Part shown: piece after piece, positions 10,506 to 17,889 of the stretch
Position numbering within the stretch: the stretch's first letter is position 1
Layout of the letters: each line of letters opens with the position of its first letter
NCBI GenBank assembly: GCA_044375105.1
Contig: JBILNK010000026.1
Location: 1 to 33,230, forward strand
Source: JBIKLM01 sp044375105
Lineage (GTDB): Bacteria; Planctomycetota; UBA1135; GCA-002686595
Direction: 5' to 3'
DNA length: 33,230 nt
Translations under genes and position numbers: made by a program
The notes under the pieces: model-generated
What the model was told of the DNA's origin: nothing
Seen by the model: the letters and a program-made list of their open reading frames with translations, nothing else
The model's database searches: none

Positions 10506-11705
10506 TCAGGGATCGAAGCGAACGCGCAGCTGCGGGGGCAGCAGCGGGCAGGCCTCCTCGGGCGCGGCGAAGAGCCGGTGGCGCACCCGCGCGACGGCGT
10601 CGTAGAGCGGATCGGCGAGCGCCACGGGCAGCGCCTGGCCGCACCAGGCAAGCAGCCGCCACAGGCCGCCCAGGCGGGCCAGGGCGTAGAGCACCGCGCG
10701 GCTCTTGTCGAGCGCCTCGCCCTCGTGGGTCACGAGCACCAGCGAGTCCGGCAGCGCGCGCTGCAGTTCGGCGGGCACGACCTCGCGGAAGCGCTCGCCG
10801 AGCAGGGGCGCGAACCGCAGTGCGCGGCCATGGTCATCCTCGGCCAGCAGGAAGCGCACCGCGCGATGGCACAGGCCGCAGGCGCCGTCGTAGAACAGGA
10901 GCTCGGCGCGCGGCGCCGCCCGCGGCGGGATCCAAGCGGGTCGGAAGGCAAAGGGCAGCAGCAGCAGGCGCCCCAGGCCTTCGCTGGTGAATTCGAGGAA
11001 CAGCAGCGCCACCAGGCTGGCGCCCAGCAGCATGGCGAAGGCGGGCGCACGCCAACGGCCGGAGACCGCCGCCAGGGCGAATCCGAGCTTGAGCAGGGAG
11101 GCGGACCAGGCCAGGGCCATCAGCACCGTGGGGCCCAGGCCTGCGAGACGCTGCCCCAAGGCGCTGCGCGCGGCGGGCCCCTCGAGCAGCGCCGAGAGCG
11201 CCTGGCCGCTGCGCCAGGTCGGGTCCGCCAGCTCGAATCCGGCGCGCAGGGCGCACTCGAGCCCGAGCAAGAGCCAGGCCAAGCGGCCGACCCACTCCGG
11301 ATAGCGCCAGCCCCCGGCCGGGTCGATGCGACCGAAGGCCGCAAAGCTGCCGAACGGGGCGGGGGGCGTGGCGGCGTGCAGCGCCAGCGCCACCAGCGCA
11401 TAGGCGCTGAACTGCCCGTGGGGGTAGAGGCCGCTGCCCGCGGCGGCGCCCAGTCCGAGCAGCGTGAGCCCGGCCAGCAGGCGCCCACCAAAGCCGAGCA
11501 GCAGGCAGGCCGACAAGACCGCCAGGGCCGCCGCGGCGGCGCCTTGCGGGGCGCTGCGAGCGCTGAGCCAGGTGGCCCAGAAGTGCAGCGCCAGCGCCGC
11601 GGCGATCGCCGCCCGGCCCAGGCTGTATTGGCCGCCGGTCCAGCCGCTCTCGGCGGCGAGGGAACCGGAGGCGGAGGCCCCGGCCAGGCTCGGCGCGTCG
11701 GTCAC
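10506..11705 (-). CDS. HTTM-like membrane domain fused to DCC (DUF393) thiol-disulfide domain
   Basis: The 399-residue protein has about six to seven hydrophobic helices in residues 25-250, in the style of HTTM/vitamin K-carboxylase-like membrane proteins. A soluble C-terminal domain of about 150 residues follows. That domain starts LLFYDGACGLCHRAVRFL, the DxxCxxC signature of the DCC (YuxK/DUF393) thioredoxin-like family. The CxxC may exchange thiols and disulfides on a partner; no substrate is known. Such fusions exist in other bacteria, from memory. The GTG at 11705 is taken as start because it lies 20 bases after the stop of the PilO-like gene and keeps the protein free of overlap; no strong Shine-Dalgarno is present. 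The tight spacing makes it the third gene of the GspL/PilO-like unit, although its function looks unrelated to pilus assembly. Confidence 0.8.
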   Translation of the reverse strand: MTDAPSLAGASASGSLAAESGWTGGQYSLGRAAIAAALALHFWATWLSARSAPQGAAAAALAVLSACLLLGFGGRLLAGLTLLGLGAAAGSGLYPHGQFSAYALVALALHAATPPAPFGSFAAFGRIDPAGGWRYPEWVGRLAWLLLGLECALRAGFELADPTWRSGQALSALLEGPAARSALGQRLAGLGPTVLMALAWSASLLKLGFALAAVSGRWRAPAFAMLLGASLVALLFLEFTSEGLGRLLLLPFAFRPAWIPPRAAPRAELLFYDGACGLCHRAVRFLLAEDDHGRALRFAPLLGERFREVVPAELQRALPDSLVLVTHEGEALDKSRAVLYALARLGGLWRLLAWCGQALPVALADPLYDAVARVRHRLFAAPEEACPLLPPQLRVRFDP

Positions 11706-11725
11706 GGAGTCGCGGCCGGCGGGGC

Positions 11726-12310
11726 TCAGTTGGCCTTGGGGGCCTCGAACTTTTCGCGCACGCGCAGCTCGATGTCGTACTTCCAGCGGTCGCTCAGCAG
11801 GCGATCGACCTTGGGCCCCTTGTCGGTGGGCGTCATGGTCAAGCCGGTGACCTTGACCCGGCGGCTGTCCTGCTCGAGCAGGTAGATGAAGTTGGAGATC
11901 TCGCCGCGCGAATACTCGCCCTTGGCCGAGCTCGCCGGGCTGACCCGGTAGACCAGGTCCCGCACGCCTGGAGCATCCTTGCGCGCGGATTGGATCACCT
12001 GCTCGTTGGGCTTGCTGATCTCGACCTGACCCAAGCTGACCTTGGGGTCGGCCGCCCGCGCAACGATGTAACTCTCGAGCGCCTGGACCGAGGAGCCGAA
12101 GTCTTCCCGGGCGGTAGCCTTCATCAGGCCCTCCAGTTCCTGGGCTTTGTTGACCAGGAGGGGCACGCGGGTCTTGGCCTCGTCCAGCGCGGCTTGCAGA
12201 TCGGTCAGACGCTGCTGCTCCCGATACAGCAGCCAGCCGACCGCCGCCGAGCCGAGGAAGCTGCCCAGGATGATGCCGCGCGAAAGAGTCAAGTGCTGGA
12301 GAATGCTCAT
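11726..12310 (-). CDS. PilO/GspM-like inner-membrane assembly protein
   Basis: The 194-residue protein has one N-terminal transmembrane helix (about 10-27), then a coiled-coil stretch (REQQRLTDLQAALDEAK and onward to about 70) and a small alpha/beta periplasmic domain. This bitopic layout is that of PilO (type IV pilus) and GspM (type II secretion). The assignment rests on architecture, length and position just after a GspL/PilM-N-like gene, not on strong motifs. The domain from ISNFIYLLEQDSRRV has the helix-strand pattern of the ferredoxin-like fold of PilO. The ATG is 9 bases after the upstream stop, with GAGG about 7 bases before it, one of the few clear ribosome sites in the window. It probably pairs with the upstream protein in the inner-membrane platform. 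Confidence 0.65.
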   Translation of the reverse strand: MSILQHLTLSRGIILGSFLGSAAVGWLLYREQQRLTDLQAALDEAKTRVPLLVNKAQELEGLMKATAREDFGSSVQALESYIVARAADPKVSLGQVEISKPNEQVIQSARKDAPGVRDLVYRVSPASSAKGEYSRGEISNFIYLLEQDSRRVKVTGLTMTPTDKGPKVDRLLSDRWKYDIELRVREKFEAPKAN

Positions 12311-12319
12311 GATCGGACC

Positions 12320-14047
12320 TCAGCCGCGCGCGGGGCTCTGGGCGCCTTCGGCGGCCGCCTGCTCGGAGCGCAGCGCCGGGGACTTGGAGACATCGACCTT
12401 GACCTCGACGCCGTTGACCGCCGAGCCGCGGTTTTCGCCATTGAACGGCTCGAGGGCCTGGCGGCCGGTGCCGAGGCACCATTCCTGGCCGTCCAGGGCT
12501 TCCATCAAGTTGTTGAAGTGCTGGGTCGACTTGACGTCATCGTCTGCGAAGAACGACAGGTCGAGCCGCACGGCGATGTGCTCGGGATCGCGGTCGCCGC
12601 CCGCGGCGCGCACCCACTTGGCGTCCAGCTTGCGCACGGCGATGCGGCCGATGCGCTCCTCGCCCAGGCCGTTGATCACGTCGAAGACCAGGTTGGTGGC
12701 CGTCAGGGCCGATTGGGGCTGGGTCGAGCTGTCGCCGGTGCCCAGCATAGTCTTGTAGCGGCGGATCTCGCCGTCCAGGAAGCGCTTGATCGAATCGAAC
12801 TGATCGAGCGGGGTGGTTTGGTCGGCGTTCTTGCCCGCCAGGATGTCCTTGAGGATCGTGACCAGCTGCTTGGGCGGATCGGTCAGGAATCCCGGGGCGC
12901 CTTCCTCGGGCTTTCCGACGGTGTAGTTGCGCACGCAATCCATCCACAGGGCCACGTCCTGCTGTCGCGGCTCGACCTGCTTCCTGACGATGATGTAGCG
13001 CGAGAACAGCAGCGTCAGCAGCAGCAGGCCGAGCACACCGAGGGGCAACTCGAGCCGCTCGAAGGTGCCCGCGTAGGCCAGCGCGTCGCGGCGCAGGTGC
13101 GGGCGCAGCTGGCCGCTGCCCATGCGACCCCAGGCGGCGCCGAAGGCGATGGCATAGCGGGCGCGCTCCTCGGCCGGCAGGTCCTCCTTGCCGATGCTGG
13201 CCAGGGGATCCAGGAGGGCCACTTCGACCTCACCGATGCGGCTGCCGACCAGACCGGGGGGCACCAGCCCGCAGACCCAGATGCGGTCGAAGGGCACGCC
13301 ACTGTCCGCCGAGGTCAACGTGCGCAGGAATTCTTTGTGCAGGCGCGGCAGGAGCTGGGCCGCGTCCAAGGGGGCGCTGGCTGCGGGCGCCGGCTCGCCC
13401 TCCGCGGCCGGCTCGCCCCCCTCGGCCTCGATCGCCAGGTGCAGCGCGCGCATGCTGCGCAACCGTCCGTCGGAGGCGACCACGATCGAGGTGGTGCGCT
13501 CGCCCAGGTGCACCAACAGCTGGGCCGCCCCGGCGGTCAGCGCGCCGATGAACTCGGCAGCATGGAACAGGGAAGCGGTCTCGAGCTCGGCCTCGACGGG
13601 CTCCAATCCGACGCCGGCGGCGAGCTCGATGCGCTCCTGCAGGGCCGGCGCCGGCACGGCGGTCACCAACAGGTGCGATTCGACCGGCGTGGCTTCGGTG
13701 ATGAAGAAGTCGACGACCAGGTTGTCGATGTCCGCCTGCGGAATCTTGCTCTCGACCTCGAAGCGGATCACCTCTTCGATTTTCTCGCGCTCCGCGAAGG
13801 GCAGCGACAGGTGGCGATAGATTCCGAGGCCACCGTCGATCGAAAGCTGGATTTCTTCGGCCTCCAGGGCCTTGCGCTGGCCCTTGATCAGTTCGGCCAG
13901 GGCGCTCTTTTGTCCCTCGAGTCCGCTGGCCGCGTCAGCGCTCATGCCGGCGGCCAACCCGCGCAGTTTGGGCTTCTTGGCGCTGCCCTCGAGCGCCACG
14001 ATCTCGAAGCGCCTGGTGCCGAGGCGCAGGCCGGTGGTACGGGACAT
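12320..14047 (-). CDS. GspL / PilM-PilN fusion-like inner-membrane platform protein
   Basis: The 575-residue protein has a cytoplasmic actin-like (PilM/GspL) domain at about 1-325, a single transmembrane helix at about 333-354 and a PilN-like periplasmic domain at 355-575. Features seen include the opening strand GLRLGTRRFEIVALEG, the LSLPFAEREKIEEVIRFEVE segment (79-99) typical of PilM, and RRDALAYAGTFERLE just before the helix, similar to the pre-membrane segment of GspL. An Ala/Pro/Glu linker (208-226) interrupts the actin-like part. In type II secretion and type IV pili this protein links the assembly ATPase to the periplasmic platform. No GspE, GspF, PilQ or pilin gene is nearby. The ATG at 14047 has no Shine-Dalgarno. 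Confidence 0.75.
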   Translation of the reverse strand: MSRTTGLRLGTRRFEIVALEGSAKKPKLRGLAAGMSADAASGLEGQKSALAELIKGQRKALEAEEIQLSIDGGLGIYRHLSLPFAEREKIEEVIRFEVESKIPQADIDNLVVDFFITEATPVESHLLVTAVPAPALQERIELAAGVGLEPVEAELETASLFHAAEFIGALTAGAAQLLVHLGERTTSIVVASDGRLRSMRALHLAIEAEGGEPAAEGEPAPAASAPLDAAQLLPRLHKEFLRTLTSADSGVPFDRIWVCGLVPPGLVGSRIGEVEVALLDPLASIGKEDLPAEERARYAIAFGAAWGRMGSGQLRPHLRRDALAYAGTFERLELPLGVLGLLLLTLLFSRYIIVRKQVEPRQQDVALWMDCVRNYTVGKPEEGAPGFLTDPPKQLVTILKDILAGKNADQTTPLDQFDSIKRFLDGEIRRYKTMLGTGDSSTQPQSALTATNLVFDVINGLGEERIGRIAVRKLDAKWVRAAGGDRDPEHIAVRLDLSFFADDDVKSTQHFNNLMEALDGQEWCLGTGRQALEPFNGENRGSAVNGVEVKVDVSKSPALRSEQAAAEGAQSPARG

Positions 14048-14096
14048 GGCGTGGAAAGGGGGTCGAGCGGACGGGGCGGGCGGGGAACGGAGCGAT

Positions 14097-14102
14097 AAGT
14101 TA
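14097..14102 (-). promoter_or_regulatory. Candidate -10 hexamer (GC-TAACTT) for GspL-like operon
   Basis: On the minus strand CGGCTAACTTATCG lies about 50 bases before the start codon at 14047, in the 148-base gap after the sigma operon. No good -35 is seen. Confidence 0.25.
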
Positions 14103-14195
14103 GCCGATCGGGGCTGCCGGTCCGGGGCACGGCCCGCGCCGGGACGCGAGCGCGCGCTGCGGATCGGGGGAGCGGACCGCCCCCTGGGGAGGGAT

Positions 14196-14582
14196 TCAGC
14201 CGGCGGGCGGCCCGAGCCGGCGCGCACGGCAGAGCTGGTCGAAGCGCTCGCGCTCGTCTTCGGGCAGGACCCGATTGCGCAGGATCTCGGAGAGCGATCG
14301 GTTGAGGCGCTCGAGCTCGGGGCCGAGCGCAGCCAAGCCGCGCGCTTCGAGGGCCTCCAGGTGGCCCTGGTAGGCATCGAGCACGGAGGTCAGCGCCCGC
14401 CTGCGGTCGGGACCCAGCCGGAATTCGGCCTCGAAGGCGCGGCGGAATTCCCCGAAGGCGCCCGGCGGCGCCGGCGGTTCGGCGCTCAAGCGGGCGCTGA
14501 GCTGGCCGCCGGCGAACCCGGCCAAGGCGCTGACCAGGGCCAGGGTCACGATCCAGCGTTCGAGCCGGGGCGCGGCGCTCAT
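14196..14582 (-). CDS. Small membrane-anchored CpxP/CnrX-like protein of sigma operon
   Basis: The 128-residue protein has an N-terminal signal anchor (about 10-30), a Pro-rich turn, then an all-helical periplasmic part rich in charged residues (FRRAFEAEFRLGPDRRRAL and onward). This layout resembles the Spy/CpxP and heavy-metal sensor (CnrX-like) proteins that sit in operons with ECF sigma factors. The His and Met metal ligands of CnrX are not obvious; the only His is in YQGHLE near residue 74. A metal role is therefore doubtful, and a stress or folding sensor is more likely, by inference. Its ATG overlaps the stop of the anti-sigma gene as ATGA, so translation should be coupled. It is the last gene of the three-gene unit. 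Confidence 0.7.
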   Translation of the reverse strand: MSAAPRLERWIVTLALVSALAGFAGGQLSARLSAEPPAPPGAFGEFRRAFEAEFRLGPDRRRALTSVLDAYQGHLEALEARGLAALGPELERLNRSLSEILRNRVLPEDERERFDQLCRARRLGPPAG

Positions 14583-15070
14583 CGGGGGCTCCGAGCGGGA
14601 ACCGCCTCGAGCTCGCGCTCGAGCTGGTCGAGCTGCTGCAAGACCTCGGGCAGCGGCTCGGCCACCAATTCCTCGCCCCCCGGACGGGCCAGGCTGCCGA
14701 GCGCCAGGGCCAGGACCAGCAGGGCCGCGGCCGCGGCCGCGGTCAGCCACAGCACGAGCCGCAGGGCCGGCTCGCCGCTGGACAGGGGTCGCGGTCGTTC
14801 GGTCGGTCCCGGCTGGGACGCCCCGGCGAAGGCCAGGGCCGCGACGCGCTCCGCAAACCCGGCGGGCACCGGCGGCGCATCCGGGCGCACGATCCAGCGC
14901 CGCAGATGGCGGTCGGCCGCGCAGCGGGCGCGGCAGTCGGGGCACTCGAGCAGGTGCCCGCGCAGGGGTGCGGCCAGGCTCTCCTCGAGCTCGCCATCGC
15001 CATAGCGGTTGAGCAAGGCCCGCGCGCGGGCGCAGGCCAGCGGCAGCTCGGGTCGGTCAGGTCGGTTCAT
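14579..15070 (-). CDS. Zinc-finger anti-sigma factor (ZAS family)
   Basis: The 163-residue protein has a cytoplasmic N-terminal domain carrying HLLECPDC (His39, Cys43, Cys46), the HxxxCxxC zinc motif of ZAS anti-sigma factors. One transmembrane helix lies at about 103-127, and a short periplasmic tail of ~35 residues is predicted to be helical (EVLQQLDQLERELEAV). It should hold the ECF sigma factor encoded upstream at the membrane until a signal releases it. GAGG lies 7 bases before the ATG at 15070, which supports this start over an ATG two codons earlier. The downstream gene overlaps by four bases (ATGA). The sigma gene ends 199 bases upstream on the same strand. Confidence 0.9.
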   Translation of the reverse strand: MNRPDRPELPLACARARALLNRYGDGELEESLAAPLRGHLLECPDCRARCAADRHLRRWIVRPDAPPVPAGFAERVAALAFAGASQPGPTERPRPLSSGEPALRLVLWLTAAAAAALLVLALALGSLARPGGEELVAEPLPEVLQQLDQLERELEAVPARSPR

Positions 15071-15269
15071 CGGCATTCCTCGTGGGCGCCCCGGGCTGCC
15101 CGCGGGAGCGGCGGGCGGCGGGGCGGTGTACGGTCCCAGTGGTCTTGGGGGCGATCGGGGAGCCGGGTCGAGCCCAGGCCCCCGCGGCCGCCGGAAAGCG
15201 GCCCACAGGCGTGCGGGCCGGCCGGCAGAGCGGGCCGGCCCAGGCCTCGATCGATTTGGGTTCGGCCTC

Positions 15270-15962
15270 TCACTCGCGGCCCGCGCCCCCCGCCGCGGGG
15301 CCGGATCCGCCCAGGCGGCGGCGCTTGCGCGGCGCATCGGGTCCCGGCCCGGATAGATCGCGGAACAGCTCCGGCTGGGCTTGGGCCAGGGCCTCCTTGA
15401 AGCGAGCCCGGGCCCGGAACAAGCGCGACTCGACCGTGCCGATCGAGATGTCGAGCAGCTCGGCGATCTCGAGGTAGGAAAGCTCTTCGAATTCGCGCAG
15501 CACGAGCACGGATCGAAACGGCTCCGGCAGCGTGTCGAGCACGGCTTCGGTGATCGCGCGCAGTTCGGCGCGCTCGAGGCGCGCATCCGGCGGCGGCGGG
15601 CCTGGCGTGGCCTCCGAAGGCTCTTCGAGGCTCCACTCGGAACCACTCCCATCGACCACGGGCGATCGGCCGCGGCGTTTGAGCTGGTCCAGGGCCGTGT
15701 TGACCGCGATGCGGCACAGCCAGGTGGAGAAGGAGGACTCCGCGCGATAGCTGTCGAGTTTGGAGTAGGCCTTGAGGAAGGTCTCCTGGACGATGTCCTC
15801 GATCTCGGCGGCGCTGCGGGTGTAGCCCCGCACCAACCCGAACAGGCGGTCCTGATAGCGCCGCACCAGCTCGGCGAAGGCCGCCTGATCGCCCCCCAGC
15901 GCGCCCGCCACGAGTTCGGCGTCCGGATCGGCGTCCAGGGGCAGGTTGGTGTCGAAGGTCAT
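15270..15962 (-). CDS. RNA polymerase ECF sigma factor (sigma-E type)
   Basis: The 230-residue protein has region 2 at about 25-95 (VRRYQDRLFGLVRGYTR; EDIVQETFLKAYSKL; SFSTWLCRIAVNTALDQLKRR), a linker rich in Pro/Glu/Ser, then region 4 at about 140-190. Region 4 carries LPEPFRSVLVLREFEELS and the helix-turn-helix EIAELLDISIGTVESRLFRAR. A basic C-terminal tail (PRKRRRLGG) extends beyond region 4. It directs RNA polymerase to a specific promoter set, probably envelope stress given the linked anti-sigma factor. It may control its own operon; I could not identify a matching promoter. ATG 15962 gives the normal N-terminus, and ATG 15977 is also possible. The leader is G-rich with quadruplex potential. 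Confidence 0.92.
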   Translation of the reverse strand: MTFDTNLPLDADPDAELVAGALGGDQAAFAELVRRYQDRLFGLVRGYTRSAAEIEDIVQETFLKAYSKLDSYRAESSFSTWLCRIAVNTALDQLKRRGRSPVVDGSGSEWSLEEPSEATPGPPPPDARLERAELRAITEAVLDTLPEPFRSVLVLREFEELSYLEIAELLDISIGTVESRLFRARARFKEALAQAQPELFRDLSGPGPDAPRKRRRLGGSGPAAGGAGRE

Positions 15963-16383
15963 GGCCAGGGGACCCATCGCCGGAGCGACGCCCGGCGGCC
16001 CCGGCGTCTTCCCGGGCCCTGGATTCTGCCCGGGCGCGAAGCCCCCGGAGCCCCACCGTCCCCCCCCTGGGCCCCTTCCCAGGGCCCCGGTCTCCGTCCC
16101 GGCCCCACCCCCGCCGCCCCCCGGTTTCGCTTCGTCGATCGCGAGCCCGCGCCAACTCCACCCCCATCCGGGGCCCAGGCCCGCGGGGGCCCCTGGCTCC
16201 TGCACCCTCGGCGGCGGAGGTCGCCCAGGGCGGCACCTCGGGGACGCCGGCGGGTTGCCCGCCCCCGTCCGAGGCGCTCGCCCGCAGCCGACTCCCCACC
16301 GCGCTCCCCGCTCCGCTGCGGGGGAAGCCTTTAGGCGGGCCAACGCGGAGCGATCCGCTCGGCCCGCTGCGCCTCGAGGCCGA
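15963..16383 (-). other. G-rich leader/intergenic region before ECF sigma gene
   Basis: No gene is seen in these 421 bases between the ribBA stop and the sigma start. The minus strand is strikingly G-rich over about 16000-16125, with many runs of three to eight G's, including a four-tract quadruplex motif at 16098-16122. CCTAAAGG-type sequence near 16330 is the only A/T-containing promoter-like spot. No terminator with a T-tract follows ribBA. Confidence 0.5.
16098..16122 (-). promoter_or_regulatory. Putative G-quadruplex motif in sigma-factor leader
   Basis: Read on the minus strand, four G-runs of 6, 5, 4 and 3 are separated by loops CGGC, T and CC. This fits the usual G3+N1-7 rule. It lies about 136 bases before the sigma start codon and would be in the mRNA if transcription starts upstream of it. 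Confidence 0.5.
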
Positions 16384-17697
16384 TCAGGGCCCGCTGGGCT
16401 GCCGCAGCGGGCTCTCGGGGCCCGCGTCAGGCAAGCGGGGCGGCTCTGGGCTGCTCTCAGGGCTCGACTCGGGCAAGCTGTGGCCCAGCTTGTCCCGTTT
16501 GGTGGCCAGGTAGCGGGCGTTGATCGGGTTGGGCGGGGTCGCCAAGGGCACGTTCTCGACCACCGCGAGCCCGTAGCCGTCGAGGCCGGCGATCTTCTTG
16601 GGGTTGTTGGTCAGGAGCCGCATCTGTCGCACCCCGAGGTAGGACAGGATCTGGGCGCCGAGGCCGTATTCGCGCAGGTCCGGCGGGAAGCCCAGGGCCT
16701 GGTTGGCCTCGACCGTGTCCATCCCGCGGTCCTGCAGGGCGTAGGCCTTGAGCTTGTTGGCCAGGCCGATGCCGCGGCCCTCCTGGCGCATGTAGACCAG
16801 GCAACCCAGCCGCTCGCGCGCCAGGCGCTCGAGGGCCAGGTCGAGCTGCGGGCCGCAATCGCAGCGCAGGGAGCCGAACACGTCGCCGGTCAAGCACTCG
16901 CTGTGCACGCGCACCAGCACCGGATCCGGCAGGGCCTGGCGCGGCCCGTCGAGGCCCGGCCCGGGCATGTCCGGGGTGCACAGGGCCAGGTGCTCGCGCC
17001 CGTCGACCGTCGAGCGAAACAGGTGCACGCGGAACTCGCCGTAGCGGGTCGGCATCGGCAGGTCCATCTGCACCGGCTCGATCAGCCGCTCGGTCATACG
17101 CCGGTAGGCGATCAGGTCGGCGATCGTGACGATGCGCAGGTCCCACTTCTTGGCGAACTGCTCGAGATCCGGCATGCGCGCCATGGTCCCGTCGTCCTTC
17201 ATGATCTCGCAGATCACGCCGGCCGGGCGCGCGCCGCACAGGCGCGCCAGGTCCACGATCCCTTCGGTCTGGCCGCCGCGCACCAGCACGCCGCCGTTCT
17301 TGGCGCGCAGGGGAAAGATGTGGCCCGGCCGGGCCAGGTCCTCCGGGCGCGCGCCGGGCCGCACCGCCGTGCGGATCGTGTGGGCCCGATCGGCGGCGCT
17401 GATGCCGGTGGTGACGCCCTGGGCGGCCTCGATCGAGACCGTGAAGGCCGTGCTCATGCGGCTCGTGTTCTTGCCCACCTGGGGATGCAGCTCGAGGGCC
17501 TCGCAGAGCTCCTCGGACATCGGCAGGCAGACCAGTCCGCGGGCCTCGCGGATCATGAAGTTGATCGCTTCGGGGGTGACGTGCTCGGCCAGCATCGCCA
17601 GGTCGCCCTCGTTCTCGCGGCCGGGGTCGTCGACCAGGATCACCATCCGGCCGGCCTTGAGTTCGGCCAGGGCCTTCGGAATCGATTCGAGCGGCAT
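16384..17697 (-). CDS. ribBA: Bifunctional 3,4-dihydroxy-2-butanone-4-phosphate synthase / GTP cyclohydrolase II
   Basis: The 437-residue protein carries both early riboflavin enzymes. The RibB part (1-~205) has DDPGRENEGDL (23-33), GVTTGISAADRAHTI (94-108) and PGHIFPL (124-130), and makes the four-carbon unit from ribulose 5-phosphate. The RibA part (~215-405) has VHSECLTGDVFGSLRCDCG, with zinc cysteines 268, 279 and 281, then RQEGRGIGL and the conserved TNNPKKI, and opens the GTP imidazole ring. The usual RibB motif GHTEA is GQTEG here (Gln143), replacing the His that binds metal in E. coli RibB; I believe this variant occurs in other RibBA proteins. A ~30-residue Ser/Pro/Glu tail (PESSPESSPEPP) extends the C-terminus. 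I see no FMN riboswitch. ATG 17697 has a CCTCCC leader without Shine-Dalgarno; GTG 17718 is an alternative. Confidence 0.96.
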   Translation of the reverse strand: MPLESIPKALAELKAGRMVILVDDPGRENEGDLAMLAEHVTPEAINFMIREARGLVCLPMSEELCEALELHPQVGKNTSRMSTAFTVSIEAAQGVTTGISAADRAHTIRTAVRPGARPEDLARPGHIFPLRAKNGGVLVRGGQTEGIVDLARLCGARPAGVICEIMKDDGTMARMPDLEQFAKKWDLRIVTIADLIAYRRMTERLIEPVQMDLPMPTRYGEFRVHLFRSTVDGREHLALCTPDMPGPGLDGPRQALPDPVLVRVHSECLTGDVFGSLRCDCGPQLDLALERLARERLGCLVYMRQEGRGIGLANKLKAYALQDRGMDTVEANQALGFPPDLREYGLGAQILSYLGVRQMRLLTNNPKKIAGLDGYGLAVVENVPLATPPNPINARYLATKRDKLGHSLPESSPESSPEPPRLPDAGPESPLRQPSGP

Positions 17698-17841
17698 GGG
17701 AGGGAGGGGCCTGGTCACCCCCGCATCGAAGGCCCGGAGTGCCCCGGCTTCAAGGGCCGTCTGGAAAGCGTCCGGTCCCGCAGCGGTACCGGCCGGCGGC
17801 GCGGGCGTGGGGCGAGTTGGAGCCCCGCGGGCTGAATCCGC

Positions 17842-17851
17842 ATGCTAACCA
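17842..17851. promoter_or_regulatory. Candidate divergent -10 elements between ribBA and HEAT-cyclophilin genes
   Basis: The plus strand reads TGC-TAACCA (17843-17851), which resembles an extended -10 about 40 bases before ATG 17890. The minus strand reads TAGCAT (17847 down to 17842), four of six to TATAAT, toward ribBA. Neither has a clear -35. Confidence 0.25.
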
Positions 17852-17889
17852 GGCCGGCGCCGTCCGCGCTCGCCCTGCCTTTCCGCGCC

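Noticed and set aside
10443..11885. Plus-strand frame opposite the DCC-protein gene
   Set aside because: Gln/Gly/Arg-rich shadow; the minus-strand frame has transmembrane helices and the DxxCxxC motif.
17698..17889. FMN riboswitch before ribBA
   Set aside because: No conserved RFN-element segments are visible on the minus strand.
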